Source of the DNA: Gimesia sp. | Lineage (GTDB): Bacteria > Planctomycetota > Planctomycetia > Planctomycetales > Planctomycetaceae | Length of the DNA: 64,000 bases | Direction: 5' to 3' | NCBI RefSeq assembly: GCF_040219335.1 | Contig: NZ_JAVJSQ010000040.1 | Coordinates: forward strand, 1 to 64,000 | Shown here: positions 27,446-36,526 of the stretch, in pieces | Numbering within the stretch: the first letter of the stretch is position 1 | Layout of the letters: each line of letters starts with the position of its first letter | The notes under the pieces: model-generated | Databases searched by the model: none | What the model was told of the DNA's origin: nothing | Seen by the model: the letters and a program-made list of their open reading frames with translations, nothing else | Program-made: the position numbers and the translations under genes

Positions 27446-28561
27446 ATGAGTGAAGAATGGATAGCCGACCGGATGCACCTGATTGACGCCTCCGGAATTC
27501 GCAAGGTGTTTGACCTGGCGGCGAACATGAAAAATCCGATCAACCTGAGCATCGGGCAGCCCCACTTTGATACTCCTGATGAGATCAAAGACGCGCTCTG
27601 CCAGGCAGTCCGGGATGGGAAAAATGCTTACAGCCAGACACAGGGGATCGCCCCGCTGATCGAAAAGATCCAGACGCGGGTAGATGAGATGTATCATCAC
27701 GAGGATCGCCAGGTCTTTATTTCCAGCGGCACCAGCGGTGCATTGATGCTGGTGTTGAATGCCCTGGTCAATCCGGGCGATGAAGTCATCGTGTTCGATC
27801 CTTACTTCGTGATGTATACGCATCTGACCCGCGTGGTGGGGGGCAAACCGGTGTTTGTGGAGACTTACCCGGATTTCAGGATCGACGTGGAAAAAGTCCG
27901 GGCTGCGATCACCGACAAGACGAAGCTGATCCTGTTTAACAGTCCGAGCAATCCGACCGGGCACGTGGCCTCGGAAGAAGAAGTGCGGGCCCTGGCGGAA
28001 TTGGCGGCGGAAAAAAACATCGCGCTGGTCAGCGACGAGATCTATCGTTCCTTCTGTTATGACGATCCGTTCGTGAGCCCGGCTGCTTATAATGAGAAGG
28101 TGATCGTAATCGACGGGATGAGTAAGTCGCATTCGATGACCGGCCATCGGCTGGGCTTCGTGCATGGTCCCAAAGCCGTGACGCAGCAGATGATCAAGCT
28201 GCAGCAATACACGTTCGTCTGTGCCCCGCATCCGGTGCAGTGGGCTGGTCTGGCGGCGCTGGACTACGACATCTCGGGACGCGTGGAAGAATATAAGGAA
28301 AAGCGGGACCTGATGCTGGATCTGCTCTCGGACCGGTTCGAAATCGCCGGTGCCCAGGGGGCGTTCTATATGTTCGTCAAAGCTCCATGGGGAACGGGGA
28401 CCGAATTCTGCACCGAAGCGATCAAGAACAACCTGCTGATCATACCGGGTAATGTGTTCAGTAATCAGGATACACATTTCCGGATCTCCTATGCCCAGGA
28501 AAATCCGGTTCTGGAAGCCGGGGCGGAAATTCTGAATCGGCTGGCAGACCGCAAGGGCTGA
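27446..28561 (+). CDS. Class I/II PLP-dependent aminotransferase
   Basis: 371 residues, aspartate-aminotransferase fold type I. Typical elements are INLSIGQPHFDTPDEI near the N-terminus, SSGTSGALMLVLNAL (cofactor phosphate contacts), NSPSNPTGHVASEE, DEIYRSFCYD (cofactor Asp), and the PLP Lys in IDGMSKSHSMTGHRLGF (about 225). The C-terminal FRISYA contains the substrate-carboxylate Arg. The amino-acid specificity cannot be read from the sequence. It is followed by a Ser/Thr kinase gene after 161 bases. Confidence 0.92.
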   Translation: MSEEWIADRMHLIDASGIRKVFDLAANMKNPINLSIGQPHFDTPDEIKDALCQAVRDGKNAYSQTQGIAPLIEKIQTRVDEMYHHEDRQVFISSGTSGALMLVLNALVNPGDEVIVFDPYFVMYTHLTRVVGGKPVFVETYPDFRIDVEKVRAAITDKTKLILFNSPSNPTGHVASEEEVRALAELAAEKNIALVSDEIYRSFCYDDPFVSPAAYNEKVIVIDGMSKSHSMTGHRLGFVHGPKAVTQQMIKLQQYTFVCAPHPVQWAGLAALDYDISGRVEEYKEKRDLMLDLLSDRFEIAGAQGAFYMFVKAPWGTGTEFCTEAIKNNLLIIPGNVFSNQDTHFRISYAQENPVLEAGAEILNRLADRKG

Positions 28562-28722
28562 ATCATCCGACCGGAAACAGGTCGTTGTCAGGGCCGGGGG
28601 AAGTTTTTTTGTACAAATAAAAACTTTCTCTATACCTGAAAGGGTATCACCTCTATCATGGAGAGAGTGTGAGACTCTCATTCCCTTCCGAATAGACTTA
28701 CGATACTGCCTGACAACGACTT

Positions 28723-30426
28723 ATGCCTTCCGATCAACCGCAGAAAAACGGTCCTGGGGCTCCCGCCGGATCCGCACGCGAAAAGTCTTCTCCCCGCTCT
28801 GCTGAACTGCAGGGAGGGGAATCCGCTCCGCTTGCGCGCCTGGATGACTCCGATCTGAGTGAGGACACGGTTTATCAACCGGGGACGACGCCTCAAACGG
28901 GTAAAAAGCAGACTGAATCGGTCAATCTTGTTGGCAGGCAGCTGGGTGATTTCAAAATCCTGCGTCGCCTCGGACAGGGGGGAATGGCCACCGTGTATCT
29001 GGCTGAACAGGTCTCGCTGAAACGCGAAGCCGCCATCAAGGTGATGCACAGCGAACTGATGAGTGATGAGACCCACATCAGGCGTTTCGAACGCGAGGCA
29101 AAAGCGGCCGCGGGGCTCACCCACCCGAATATCGTCCAGGTTTATATGACGGGCGATTTCGAGGGAACGCATTATATTGCCCAGGAATACGTGCGGGGGA
29201 GCAATCTCAAGGAATATCTGGCCCGCAACGCCCCCCCCGATTGTGCGCTGATCCTTAAAATCATGCGACAGGTGACGGCGGCCCTGCATGCCGCTGCAGA
29301 GAAGGGGATCGTGCATCGGGATATCAAACCCGAGAACATCATGATCACGTCCCGCAAGCTGATCAAGGTGGCCGATTTCGGGCTGGCCCAGATTGCCCAG
29401 TCTGAAGAGCGGGTCCATCTGACCCAGGTCGGCACTACAATGGGGACGCCGCTGTATATGAGTCCGGAGCAGGTCAACGGCAAGGCTCTCGACCAGCGGA
29501 GCGATATCTATTCGCTGGGTGTGACCTGTTACCATTTGATCTGTGGACGGCCCCCCTTTCACGGGGAAACGGCCCTTTCGATCGCCGTGAAGCATCTGAA
29601 TGAAGCAGCCCCATCACTGAAGAAGCGCCGACCCGACCTGCCGGAAGAGCTCTGCGATCTCGTGCATCGCATGATGGAGAAAGATCCGAACAAACGTCCG
29701 GCCAACGCCACCGAGCTGATGCAGGAAATCCGCAAGATTCCGGAGCAGTCCTCCAGCAGCGAAACACGCGACTGGCGGTCCCGACTGCCGTTCCAGGGAA
29801 ATCAGGGGTTACAGAAACAAATTGCCGCGTTTGTGCTGGCTTCACTCTGTCTGGGAGGCGTTGCCGCCGCCGTGGGCTGGGTGAATCGCCCCGGGAATCC
29901 CCTGGACGCGCCAGTTGTTAATGCTGAGGGCCAGGCCAGTGGTTCTGCGGTGGCGATTGGTAAAGAGGCCTCCGCCATGCTGCAGTATCTGCGGGCCATG
30001 CGGATGAAGGATAACATCAACAGCGAAGATGGCTGGAAAGCGGTGATTGAGTATTACCCGGAGAATGAAATCTACAAGCCTCTGGCACAGATTCGACTGG
30101 GGCTGTTAATGCTCAAGGGGGGACGGTATGCCGAAGCCCGGCCGATTTTTGAGGAACTGGTGGCATCCGGTCAGGCCCGTTATCAGACGAATGGCTACGC
30201 CGGACTGATGGCTCTGGAAAGTCTGGAAGGGAACCCCATCAACTCACAAAACACCTGGGAAAATCACGTTCGCGATCATCTGGATGATCTGGACCGGGAA
30301 ATGTTTGAGATTGCTTATCTGACCCTGACTCGCAACCAGAGTGCTCCCGGCGTTACCCAGAATGATGATTACCGGAAGCTGTTCGAACAGATGAATAACG
30401 AAGGTGAAGAACTGCTCAATCCCTGA
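28723..30426 (+). CDS. Membrane Ser/Thr protein kinase (Hanks type)
   Basis: 567 residues. An N-terminal linker rich in Pro/Ser/Gln (1-72) precedes the kinase domain (about 75-340): Gly loop GQGGMATV (84-91), ATP Lys106, catalytic HRDIKPEN (198-205), DFG at 218-220 and GTPLYMSPEQ (241-250). A single transmembrane segment lies at about 376-397, after which a predicted extracytoplasmic part of 170 residues is helical and TPR-like, with a RYAEARPIFEELV segment. The motifs are all intact, so it should be active. The FHA-GAF-phosphatase gene follows on the same strand, which suggests a joined phospho-Ser/Thr signalling unit (inference). Confidence 0.92.
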   Translation: MPSDQPQKNGPGAPAGSAREKSSPRSAELQGGESAPLARLDDSDLSEDTVYQPGTTPQTGKKQTESVNLVGRQLGDFKILRRLGQGGMATVYLAEQVSLKREAAIKVMHSELMSDETHIRRFEREAKAAAGLTHPNIVQVYMTGDFEGTHYIAQEYVRGSNLKEYLARNAPPDCALILKIMRQVTAALHAAAEKGIVHRDIKPENIMITSRKLIKVADFGLAQIAQSEERVHLTQVGTTMGTPLYMSPEQVNGKALDQRSDIYSLGVTCYHLICGRPPFHGETALSIAVKHLNEAAPSLKKRRPDLPEELCDLVHRMMEKDPNKRPANATELMQEIRKIPEQSSSSETRDWRSRLPFQGNQGLQKQIAAFVLASLCLGGVAAAVGWVNRPGNPLDAPVVNAEGQASGSAVAIGKEASAMLQYLRAMRMKDNINSEDGWKAVIEYYPENEIYKPLAQIRLGLLMLKGGRYAEARPIFEELVASGQARYQTNGYAGLMALESLEGNPINSQNTWENHVRDHLDDLDREMFEIAYLTLTRNQSAPGVTQNDDYRKLFEQMNNEGEELLNP

Positions 30427-30621
30427 GTCAGACTCGTTGCGCTCGCCCATTTCGGAAAGGATCTTTAATTACCGGACGATCCGGTTTCCCGTAGAGATGT
30501 CATTTCTGGACAGATACTCTATAATGCAGATCAACCAACGTTTGAGCACGAATCCGGTTCGGATTTCCTGCTCCAACCAACCCAGAATACCAGTTCTATT
30601 TCAGCAGAGTCGGGCACAGCT

Positions 30622-32343
30622 GTGGCGATTTTACAGATACTCAAAGGGAAAGTTCCCGAACAGATCATCGAGCTGAGCGGAGAACGGGTGATAATGGGGC
30701 GACATCCCAATTGTGAGATCGTCCTCGATAATGTCGCCGTCAGCCGCTACCACGCCCAGATTCTGGAAAGCCACGGTTTCTACTACCTGGAAGACCTGCA
30801 CAGCCGCAACGGCACTCTGCTCAACGGCACGGTCATCGAAGGTCGGACCGAACTGCACGAGAACGATACGATCAGCATCTGCGATATCCAGATGCAGTTC
30901 CTCGTCGATTATGAACCGTCCCCCGATTTTATCGATTCGGCGATCCAGCAGACGCTGGAAGTCACCAATCGGTCGCTGAAAGAAAACCAGCAGCTGGCCC
31001 TCGATGATGGCACGACGGAAGGCGTTCTCGACGGGTCCTCGATCATCAGTCAGCTGGATCTGAATACGAGCAGTCAGCTGCGGATCAGCGTTAAACCCGA
31101 AGTCAAGCTGCACGCGGTGCTGGAGATCAGCCAGATTCTCAGCCGGGCTTTGAAACTGGACGACGTACTGCCGCGTATCCTGGACGGTCTGTTCAAGATA
31201 TTTGCCCAGGCGGACCAGGGCTTCATCATGCTGCAGAGTCCGGAACGCAAAAAGCTGATTGTTAAAGCAACAAAGGCCCGTCGTCGCGAAGACGAAGATT
31301 CGATTCGCATCAGTACCACGATTGTCCGTCAGGCGATTATGAGCGGTTCGGCCATCTTGAGTGCAGACGCGGTCGAAGACGATCGCTTCAAGATGAGCGA
31401 GAGCATCACGTCACTCCGCATCCGTTCCATGATGTGCGTGCCCTTGATGTCACAGGCAGGGGATGTGCTCGGCGTGATTCAAATCGCGACTCGCGATATC
31501 GGTCAGCAGTTCAACAAGGACGATCTGGACGTCATGGTGGCGATTGCCCAGCAGGCGAGCCTCGCCGTCGATAATGCGAAGCTGCACGAAGACCTGGTTC
31601 GGCAGCGGGACATCGAGCGGGACCTGGAGTTCGCCCACCAGATCCAACTGGGGTTACTGCCGCACAGCCGTCCGAAGTACAAAGAATACGAGTTCTTTGA
31701 TTTTTACGAATCAGCCCAGAGTGTCGGCGGTGATTACTTCGACTACATCGAGCTGCCCGGCGGAAAGCTGGCGGTGACGCTGGGGGATGTCGCAGGCAAG
31801 GGGGTTCCGGCAGCCATTCTGATGGCCCGCCTGTATGCCTCGGCCCGCTATCATGTGCTATCCCGAACTGCAGCGGACAAGGCACTGGCCGAACTGAATG
31901 CAGAAATCGCTTCCAGTGGTGTGGGCCTGCGGTTCATTACATTCATCCTGGCGGTGCTGGATCCGAAAAAACATACGGTTTCAATTGTCAACGCCGGTCA
32001 TATGGCGCCGTTGTTGAGACGGACTTCTGACGGAACCGTGAAGCAGGTGGCTCAGGAAAAGTCAGGCATGCCGCTGGGCGTGATGAAGACACAGACGTTC
32101 CATGTGGAAACGATCACGCTGGAAAAAGGGGATACACTCCTGTTGTATACCGATGGTGTGACCGAGGCCATGGACCAGAAGAACCGTCTCTATCACCGGG
32201 ATCGACTGGTCAAGTATCTCAAATCAGCGCCTGAAGAAGTCGAACCCCTCGTTAAGGGACTGCTCTCGGATGTGGAGTCGTTCCGCAAGGACTCGATGCA
32301 GAAGGACGACATGTGCGTTGTCTGCTTCCGCCGCAAATCATAA
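30622..32343 (+). CDS. FHA-GAF-PP2C (SpoIIE/RsbU-type) phosphatase
   Basis: 573 residues, start GTG at 30622. The FHA domain (about 20-95), which binds phosphothreonine, has MGRHPN (25-30), SRYHAQI (41-47) and RNGTLLNG (62-69). A GAF domain lies at about 160-320. The C-terminal PP2C/SpoIIE domain (about 330-573) has metal-binding acidic residues in SVGGDYFD, GDVAGKG and DGVTEAMD, so it should dephosphorylate Ser/Thr proteins such as anti-anti-sigma factors. This makes it a signal-sensing phosphatase that may be recruited by targets of the upstream kinase. No anti-sigma partner is nearby. Confidence 0.93.
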   Translation: MAILQILKGKVPEQIIELSGERVIMGRHPNCEIVLDNVAVSRYHAQILESHGFYYLEDLHSRNGTLLNGTVIEGRTELHENDTISICDIQMQFLVDYEPSPDFIDSAIQQTLEVTNRSLKENQQLALDDGTTEGVLDGSSIISQLDLNTSSQLRISVKPEVKLHAVLEISQILSRALKLDDVLPRILDGLFKIFAQADQGFIMLQSPERKKLIVKATKARRREDEDSIRISTTIVRQAIMSGSAILSADAVEDDRFKMSESITSLRIRSMMCVPLMSQAGDVLGVIQIATRDIGQQFNKDDLDVMVAIAQQASLAVDNAKLHEDLVRQRDIERDLEFAHQIQLGLLPHSRPKYKEYEFFDFYESAQSVGGDYFDYIELPGGKLAVTLGDVAGKGVPAAILMARLYASARYHVLSRTAADKALAELNAEIASSGVGLRFITFILAVLDPKKHTVSIVNAGHMAPLLRRTSDGTVKQVAQEKSGMPLGVMKTQTFHVETITLEKGDTLLLYTDGVTEAMDQKNRLYHRDRLVKYLKSAPEEVEPLVKGLLSDVESFRKDSMQKDDMCVVCFRRKS

Positions 32344-32403
32344 AACAGAGACAGAGCCACGCACCAACAGGATGTTCCGCTCTTATGTTCAACCACTCAC
32401 CGG

Positions 32404-34401
32404 ATGAGGCCCGCTTTGACTACTGATGTATTATCCATTCTCGGCAAGGACGGCAAAGTTGCCCGGCGGCTCGACCATTACGAGGAACGTCCCGAGCAAC
32501 TGGAGATGGCCGAAGCCGTCGTACGGGCGATGGAAGAGAAGCATCACCTGCTGGTGGAAGCGGGAACCGGGGTGGGCAAAAGTTTCGCATATCTCGTGCC
32601 GGCGATCCTGGAGACCTGCAGACAGAACGAGACCCGTACGGGCAAAGACCGTAAACGACTGATTGTCTCTACCAATACGATCAGTCTGCAGGAACAGTTG
32701 ATCAATCGCGATATCCCGTTCCTGAACGCCGTGCTCCCGGTAGAATTCTCTGCGGTGCTGGTAAAGGGGCGGTCGAATTACATCAGCCTGCGTCGACTGA
32801 AAGGGACCGTCGAGCGGGCCGGGAATACGTTCTCGAATGAAGAAGAACTGAGTCAGCTCGATCAGATCGCGCAGTGGTCCCGCAAGACAAACGACGGCAG
32901 CCGGTCTGACCTGGATTTTCGTCCGCATCCCAAAATCTGGGATGAGATTCAGAGCGAACACGGCAACTGCCTGGGCAAACGGTGTGCGACTTACAATGAG
33001 TGCTTTTATTACCGGGCCCGCCGCCGCGTCTGGAATGCGGATGTGCTGGTGGTGAATCATGCCCTGTTTTTCTCAGACCTGGCGATCCGCCGGGAGGGGA
33101 GCAGTATTCTCCCTGATTACGATACGGTAATTCTGGACGAAGCCCACACCATCGAAGCAGTGGCGGGGGACCACCTGGGGCTTTCGATTACCAACAGTCA
33201 GTTCGATTACCTGTTCAGCAAGCTGTATAACGACCGGACCCAGAAGGGCCTGTTGATGCATCACAACCTGGTCGACTGCCAGCAGCACGTGATGCGGCTG
33301 CGGTTCATGGTCGAGGACCTGTTCGATCATCTGCTGGAGTGGCAGTCCCGACAGGGGCTGGCCAACCGTCGCATTCGCCAGTTGCCGCCGGTCGAAAATA
33401 CAGTCACTCATGAAATGAAGCTGCTGGCCGCCCAGATTTCAGAATACGCATTCCGTTTGAACAGCGAAGAAGAAAAGATCGAATTGCAGTCTGCCGCCGA
33501 ACGCTGTTCCGCGCTGGGCGATGGTTTACAGAGCTGGCTCACGCAGCAGGCCGACGCCGATTCGGTCTACTGGGTAGAAGTCTCTCGTGGACGTAACCAG
33601 CGTATCAAGATGGTCAATGCGCCCATCGACGTGGGACCGGTGTTGCGGGATGAACTGTTCAACCAGGCTCAGACAGTGATTCTAACCAGTGCCACCCTGG
33701 CGGTCGGCGATCAGGATTTCAGTTTTACCCGATCACGGCTGGGGCTCAATCAATGTGAGGAACTGAAGCTGGGAAGCCCCTTTGATTACCGGGAGCAGGT
33801 GCGACTGATCCTGCCCGATCCGATGCCGGATCCCGGGGAAGCGCCGGCGGAGTATGAGCGTGCGGTGACTGAGAAACTGAAACAGTATCTCGAACAGACC
33901 GATGGCCACGCCTTCGCGTTGTTTACCAGCTACAAGATGATGAAGAATTGTGCCGACCAGATTTCAAGCTGGTTGCAGGATCACAACCTGGCCTTGTATC
34001 TGCAGGGGGAAGGATTGCCTCGTTCCCTGATGCTGGAGCGGTTCCGCAATAATCCCCGTGGCGTGTTGTTCGGGACCGACAGTTTCTGGCAGGGGATCGA
34101 CGTGCCCGGCGATGCGTTGACCAATGTGATTATCACCAAGCTGCCTTTCAGCGTGCCCGATCATCCTTTGTTGGAAGCCCGGGTTGAAGCGATTCGGAAT
34201 CGAGGAGGCAATCCGTTCATGGATTATCAGATTCCGGAAGCGATTATTAAGCTGAAGCAGGGCTTCGGCCGTCTGATTCGGACTGCCAACGATCAGGGGC
34301 AGGTCGTGATTCTGGACCCGCGGGTGCGGACCAAGCGTTATGGTCAGAAGTTTCTGGAGAGCCTCCCGGATTGCACCGTGATTATCGACCGGGATGACTG
34401 A
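32404..34401 (+). CDS. DinG/XPD-family ATP-dependent DNA helicase
   Basis: 665 residues, superfamily 2. Walker A GTGVGKS at about 55-61; DEAH box at about 245 (VILDEAHT); motif V/VI region FGTDSFWQGIDVPGDAL, then GFGRLIRTANDQG. The DinG/XPD iron-sulfur cluster normally has four Cys. Here the last three are present with the canonical spacing (Cys189, Cys194, Cys200; x4 and x5), but the first, usually in GRxNYxC, reads GRSNYISL, with Ser in place of Cys. The cluster may be lost or ligated differently. The likely role is unwinding damaged or structured DNA. It follows the phosphatase after 60 bases. Confidence 0.88.
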   Translation: MRPALTTDVLSILGKDGKVARRLDHYEERPEQLEMAEAVVRAMEEKHHLLVEAGTGVGKSFAYLVPAILETCRQNETRTGKDRKRLIVSTNTISLQEQLINRDIPFLNAVLPVEFSAVLVKGRSNYISLRRLKGTVERAGNTFSNEEELSQLDQIAQWSRKTNDGSRSDLDFRPHPKIWDEIQSEHGNCLGKRCATYNECFYYRARRRVWNADVLVVNHALFFSDLAIRREGSSILPDYDTVILDEAHTIEAVAGDHLGLSITNSQFDYLFSKLYNDRTQKGLLMHHNLVDCQQHVMRLRFMVEDLFDHLLEWQSRQGLANRRIRQLPPVENTVTHEMKLLAAQISEYAFRLNSEEEKIELQSAAERCSALGDGLQSWLTQQADADSVYWVEVSRGRNQRIKMVNAPIDVGPVLRDELFNQAQTVILTSATLAVGDQDFSFTRSRLGLNQCEELKLGSPFDYREQVRLILPDPMPDPGEAPAEYERAVTEKLKQYLEQTDGHAFALFTSYKMMKNCADQISSWLQDHNLALYLQGEGLPRSLMLERFRNNPRGVLFGTDSFWQGIDVPGDALTNVIITKLPFSVPDHPLLEARVEAIRNRGGNPFMDYQIPEAIIKLKQGFGRLIRTANDQGQVVILDPRVRTKRYGQKFLESLPDCTVIIDRDD

Positions 34402-34417
34402 GCGCGGCGGCGGTTTG

Positions 34418-34828
34418 TTAATCTGAGCCGAAGACGATATCGCTGCTGCAGAAGGAACCGCCGAAGTTATTGGCGAGGGTGACCACCTGGTCCAGTCCCT
34501 CCATAAACAGGTTGCGACTCAGGTCGGTCAGGGGATGCAGGAACAGGGACCAGAGCACACCGTCGCCGATGGCGTAACGCGCGTCGAGGGAACGGTCGAA
34601 ATTGGCTTCCATTACGTCCCAGAGGTCCTCTTCGTCCAGATCCTCTTCTTTGATAATCGGCGTCATGATACGAACGCGGTCGTGGATCTCATCGACGATT
34701 AAAAACAGGATGCGTTTGTGGTACTCCACTTTCCAGCATCCGTCACCGGTCTCCAGGGGAGTGCTGACATCTTCAATGATTTGTGAGATCGATTGCGGGG
34801 TTAAGGTGTTTTTTATTGTCGCAATCAT
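34418..34828 (-). CDS. YbjN/CesT-like small cytoplasmic protein
   Basis: 136 residues from ATG 34828, where ggag lies eight bases upstream; a longer frame to 34930 adds an unlikely 34 residues. The order helix, strands, helix with VEYHKRILFLIVDEIHDRVRI and then an acidic EEEDLDEEDLWDVMEANF, then AIGDGVLWSLFLHPLTDL and a final long helix fits YbjN/type III secretion chaperone-like folds, which bind peptides. That call is by shape only. No secretion genes are adjacent, so the partner is unknown. It converges on the helicase gene. Confidence 0.6.
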   Translation of the reverse strand: MIATIKNTLTPQSISQIIEDVSTPLETGDGCWKVEYHKRILFLIVDEIHDRVRIMTPIIKEEDLDEEDLWDVMEANFDRSLDARYAIGDGVLWSLFLHPLTDLSRNLFMEGLDQVVTLANNFGGSFCSSDIVFGSD

Positions 34829-35180
34829 TGTCCTGCTCCTTGAACAATTCTTAAAACGGTTGAAATCGAGAACCGGTTTCAGCAGCAGTTTGAACCCGGT
34901 CGTGGGTTTCCTGTCAGTCACAATGTTCAATCAGAGATTGATGCCTCATGCGCGGCGACAGTACCGAAACCAACATGATTTCAATGTTCCCTGCACCTCT
35001 ATTGTTTATCAGTTCGAATCTAAAAAGCAACATTTTTTTTATTCCTCGTCAGAAAACTATTTTTTGGCGATATCAAATAATCAGTGACCGACTACAATCA
35101 GGGTTTAGTTCACTGTGGACGTTTTCCCTCATCATGAGGAAACGGGAAAGCCCTCCTTTCTCTGACTATCTGGATTTCCA

Positions 35181-36353
35181 TTGACCGATCAAGATTCTGC
35201 AAAATCCGCAACGATCTCTGAACTGGAGAAACAGTATCGACAGTTACTCGACAATAATTGTCTCGAGTGGCGGAACCAGCGTCAGTTCTCACGCTGCCTG
35301 GGGATTGGCGGACAGGGTGTCGTTTATCTGAGCGCACGGGAAGGTGCAGACGGGTTCAGCATTCCGGTGGCACTCAAGCTCTTCTCGCCCAAACGGTATG
35401 CCGACTGTACTGCCTATCAGAGCGAAATGGCGCGACTGTCGCAGGTTGCAGCACGCGTGGCACGCGTCCAGGAGAATCACCTGGTTGCCGTGCAGAACTT
35501 CGTGAAACGCAACGAAATATATATCATGGAAATGGAGTGGGTCGATGGCTACGACCTGCGGAGCCTGCTCACTCCCGCCACATTCAAACAGATTCGGGAA
35601 CAGGTTACCCGCCGCCGCTGGAGGACATTGAATAACAATGTCTTCACCCGTGGTGTGCAGCAGCCGCGCCTCAAGCCGGGAGTGGCGGTGGCTATTCTCC
35701 GCGAGTGTCTGGCCGCACTCGCTGCTCTGCATCGCAATGAAATTATTCACTGCGATATGAAACCGGCGAACATCATGCTCAAACGGAGTGGGAACGCCAA
35801 GATCATCGACATCGGATCCGCCATCGATTTGAACAACCTCCCGGCGAACCATGCCTGTACGCCTACGTATGCCGCTCCCGAGGTTCTCTCCGGGAATCGG
35901 GCGACTGCGCAATCCGATCTGGCCAGCCTGGGGTACATTCTGATTGAAGTCATCACCGGCTTTCAGCCGTTTGCGAATCTCAAGTACGCTCAACTGGTCA
36001 AAGCGAAACAGAATATTCTGCAGCAGTTGCCCCAATGGTTTCCTGCGGAAGAGTTCGCGTTGAGTGAACCTTTGATGAAGCTCATTCACCGCCTCGTGCA
36101 TCCCGATCCTGCGGAACGGTTTCCCAGTGCGGAGGCAGCAGAACTGGGAGAAGATGGTGCCGCAGAATTTCATCGGCTGCTGGTGAAAAGTGATCTGCCG
36201 AGCGACTATGAAAACGAACTGCGGCTCTGGATCGAAGAAGTCGAAACCGATTATTTCGAATCGACTCAACCGGCCGCCGATCCCGGTACGACTGTGTTCA
36301 CCACTCGCGCCTGGGATGGTGACGATGATCCGGATTTTTCACTCAAATCCTGA
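35181..36353 (+). CDS. Ser/Thr protein kinase with altered catalytic motifs
   Basis: 390 residues, start TTG at 35181, since a stop lies just upstream at 35163 and later starts would cut into the kinase. The N-terminal lobe has LGIGGQGVVYL (about 40-50) and ATP Lys66 (IPVALKLF). The catalytic loop reads HCDMKPAN (180-187), so the Arg of HRD is Cys, and the magnesium motif is DIG (200-202) rather than DFG. The catalytic Asp182, Asn187 and Asp200 are all present, so activity is possible without activation-loop phosphorylation control. No transmembrane segment is seen. It stands alone. Confidence 0.85.
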   Translation: MTDQDSAKSATISELEKQYRQLLDNNCLEWRNQRQFSRCLGIGGQGVVYLSAREGADGFSIPVALKLFSPKRYADCTAYQSEMARLSQVAARVARVQENHLVAVQNFVKRNEIYIMEMEWVDGYDLRSLLTPATFKQIREQVTRRRWRTLNNNVFTRGVQQPRLKPGVAVAILRECLAALAALHRNEIIHCDMKPANIMLKRSGNAKIIDIGSAIDLNNLPANHACTPTYAAPEVLSGNRATAQSDLASLGYILIEVITGFQPFANLKYAQLVKAKQNILQQLPQWFPAEEFALSEPLMKLIHRLVHPDPAERFPSAEAAELGEDGAAEFHRLLVKSDLPSDYENELRLWIEEVETDYFESTQPAADPGTTVFTTRAWDGDDDPDFSLKS

Positions 36354-36526
36354 ATGCAGAATTGCTGCTGATAATTTACAAAGCTAATAAAAGATCCCTC
36401 TCTCAGCTGCTCTGAGATTGCAGAATCCCGTTTAAAATTCGAGATTCCTGATTTGCCGTACCCCGCGGATGCTGCTATTTTAACGTAATAAATATATTGA
36501 CCCCTTAGCATCGATCGAGGTACTCC

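Noticed and set aside
27428..28681. Minus-strand ORF of 417 codons opposite the aminotransferase gene
   Set aside because: Shadow of a gene with all the family motifs on the plus strand; no motif on the minus strand.
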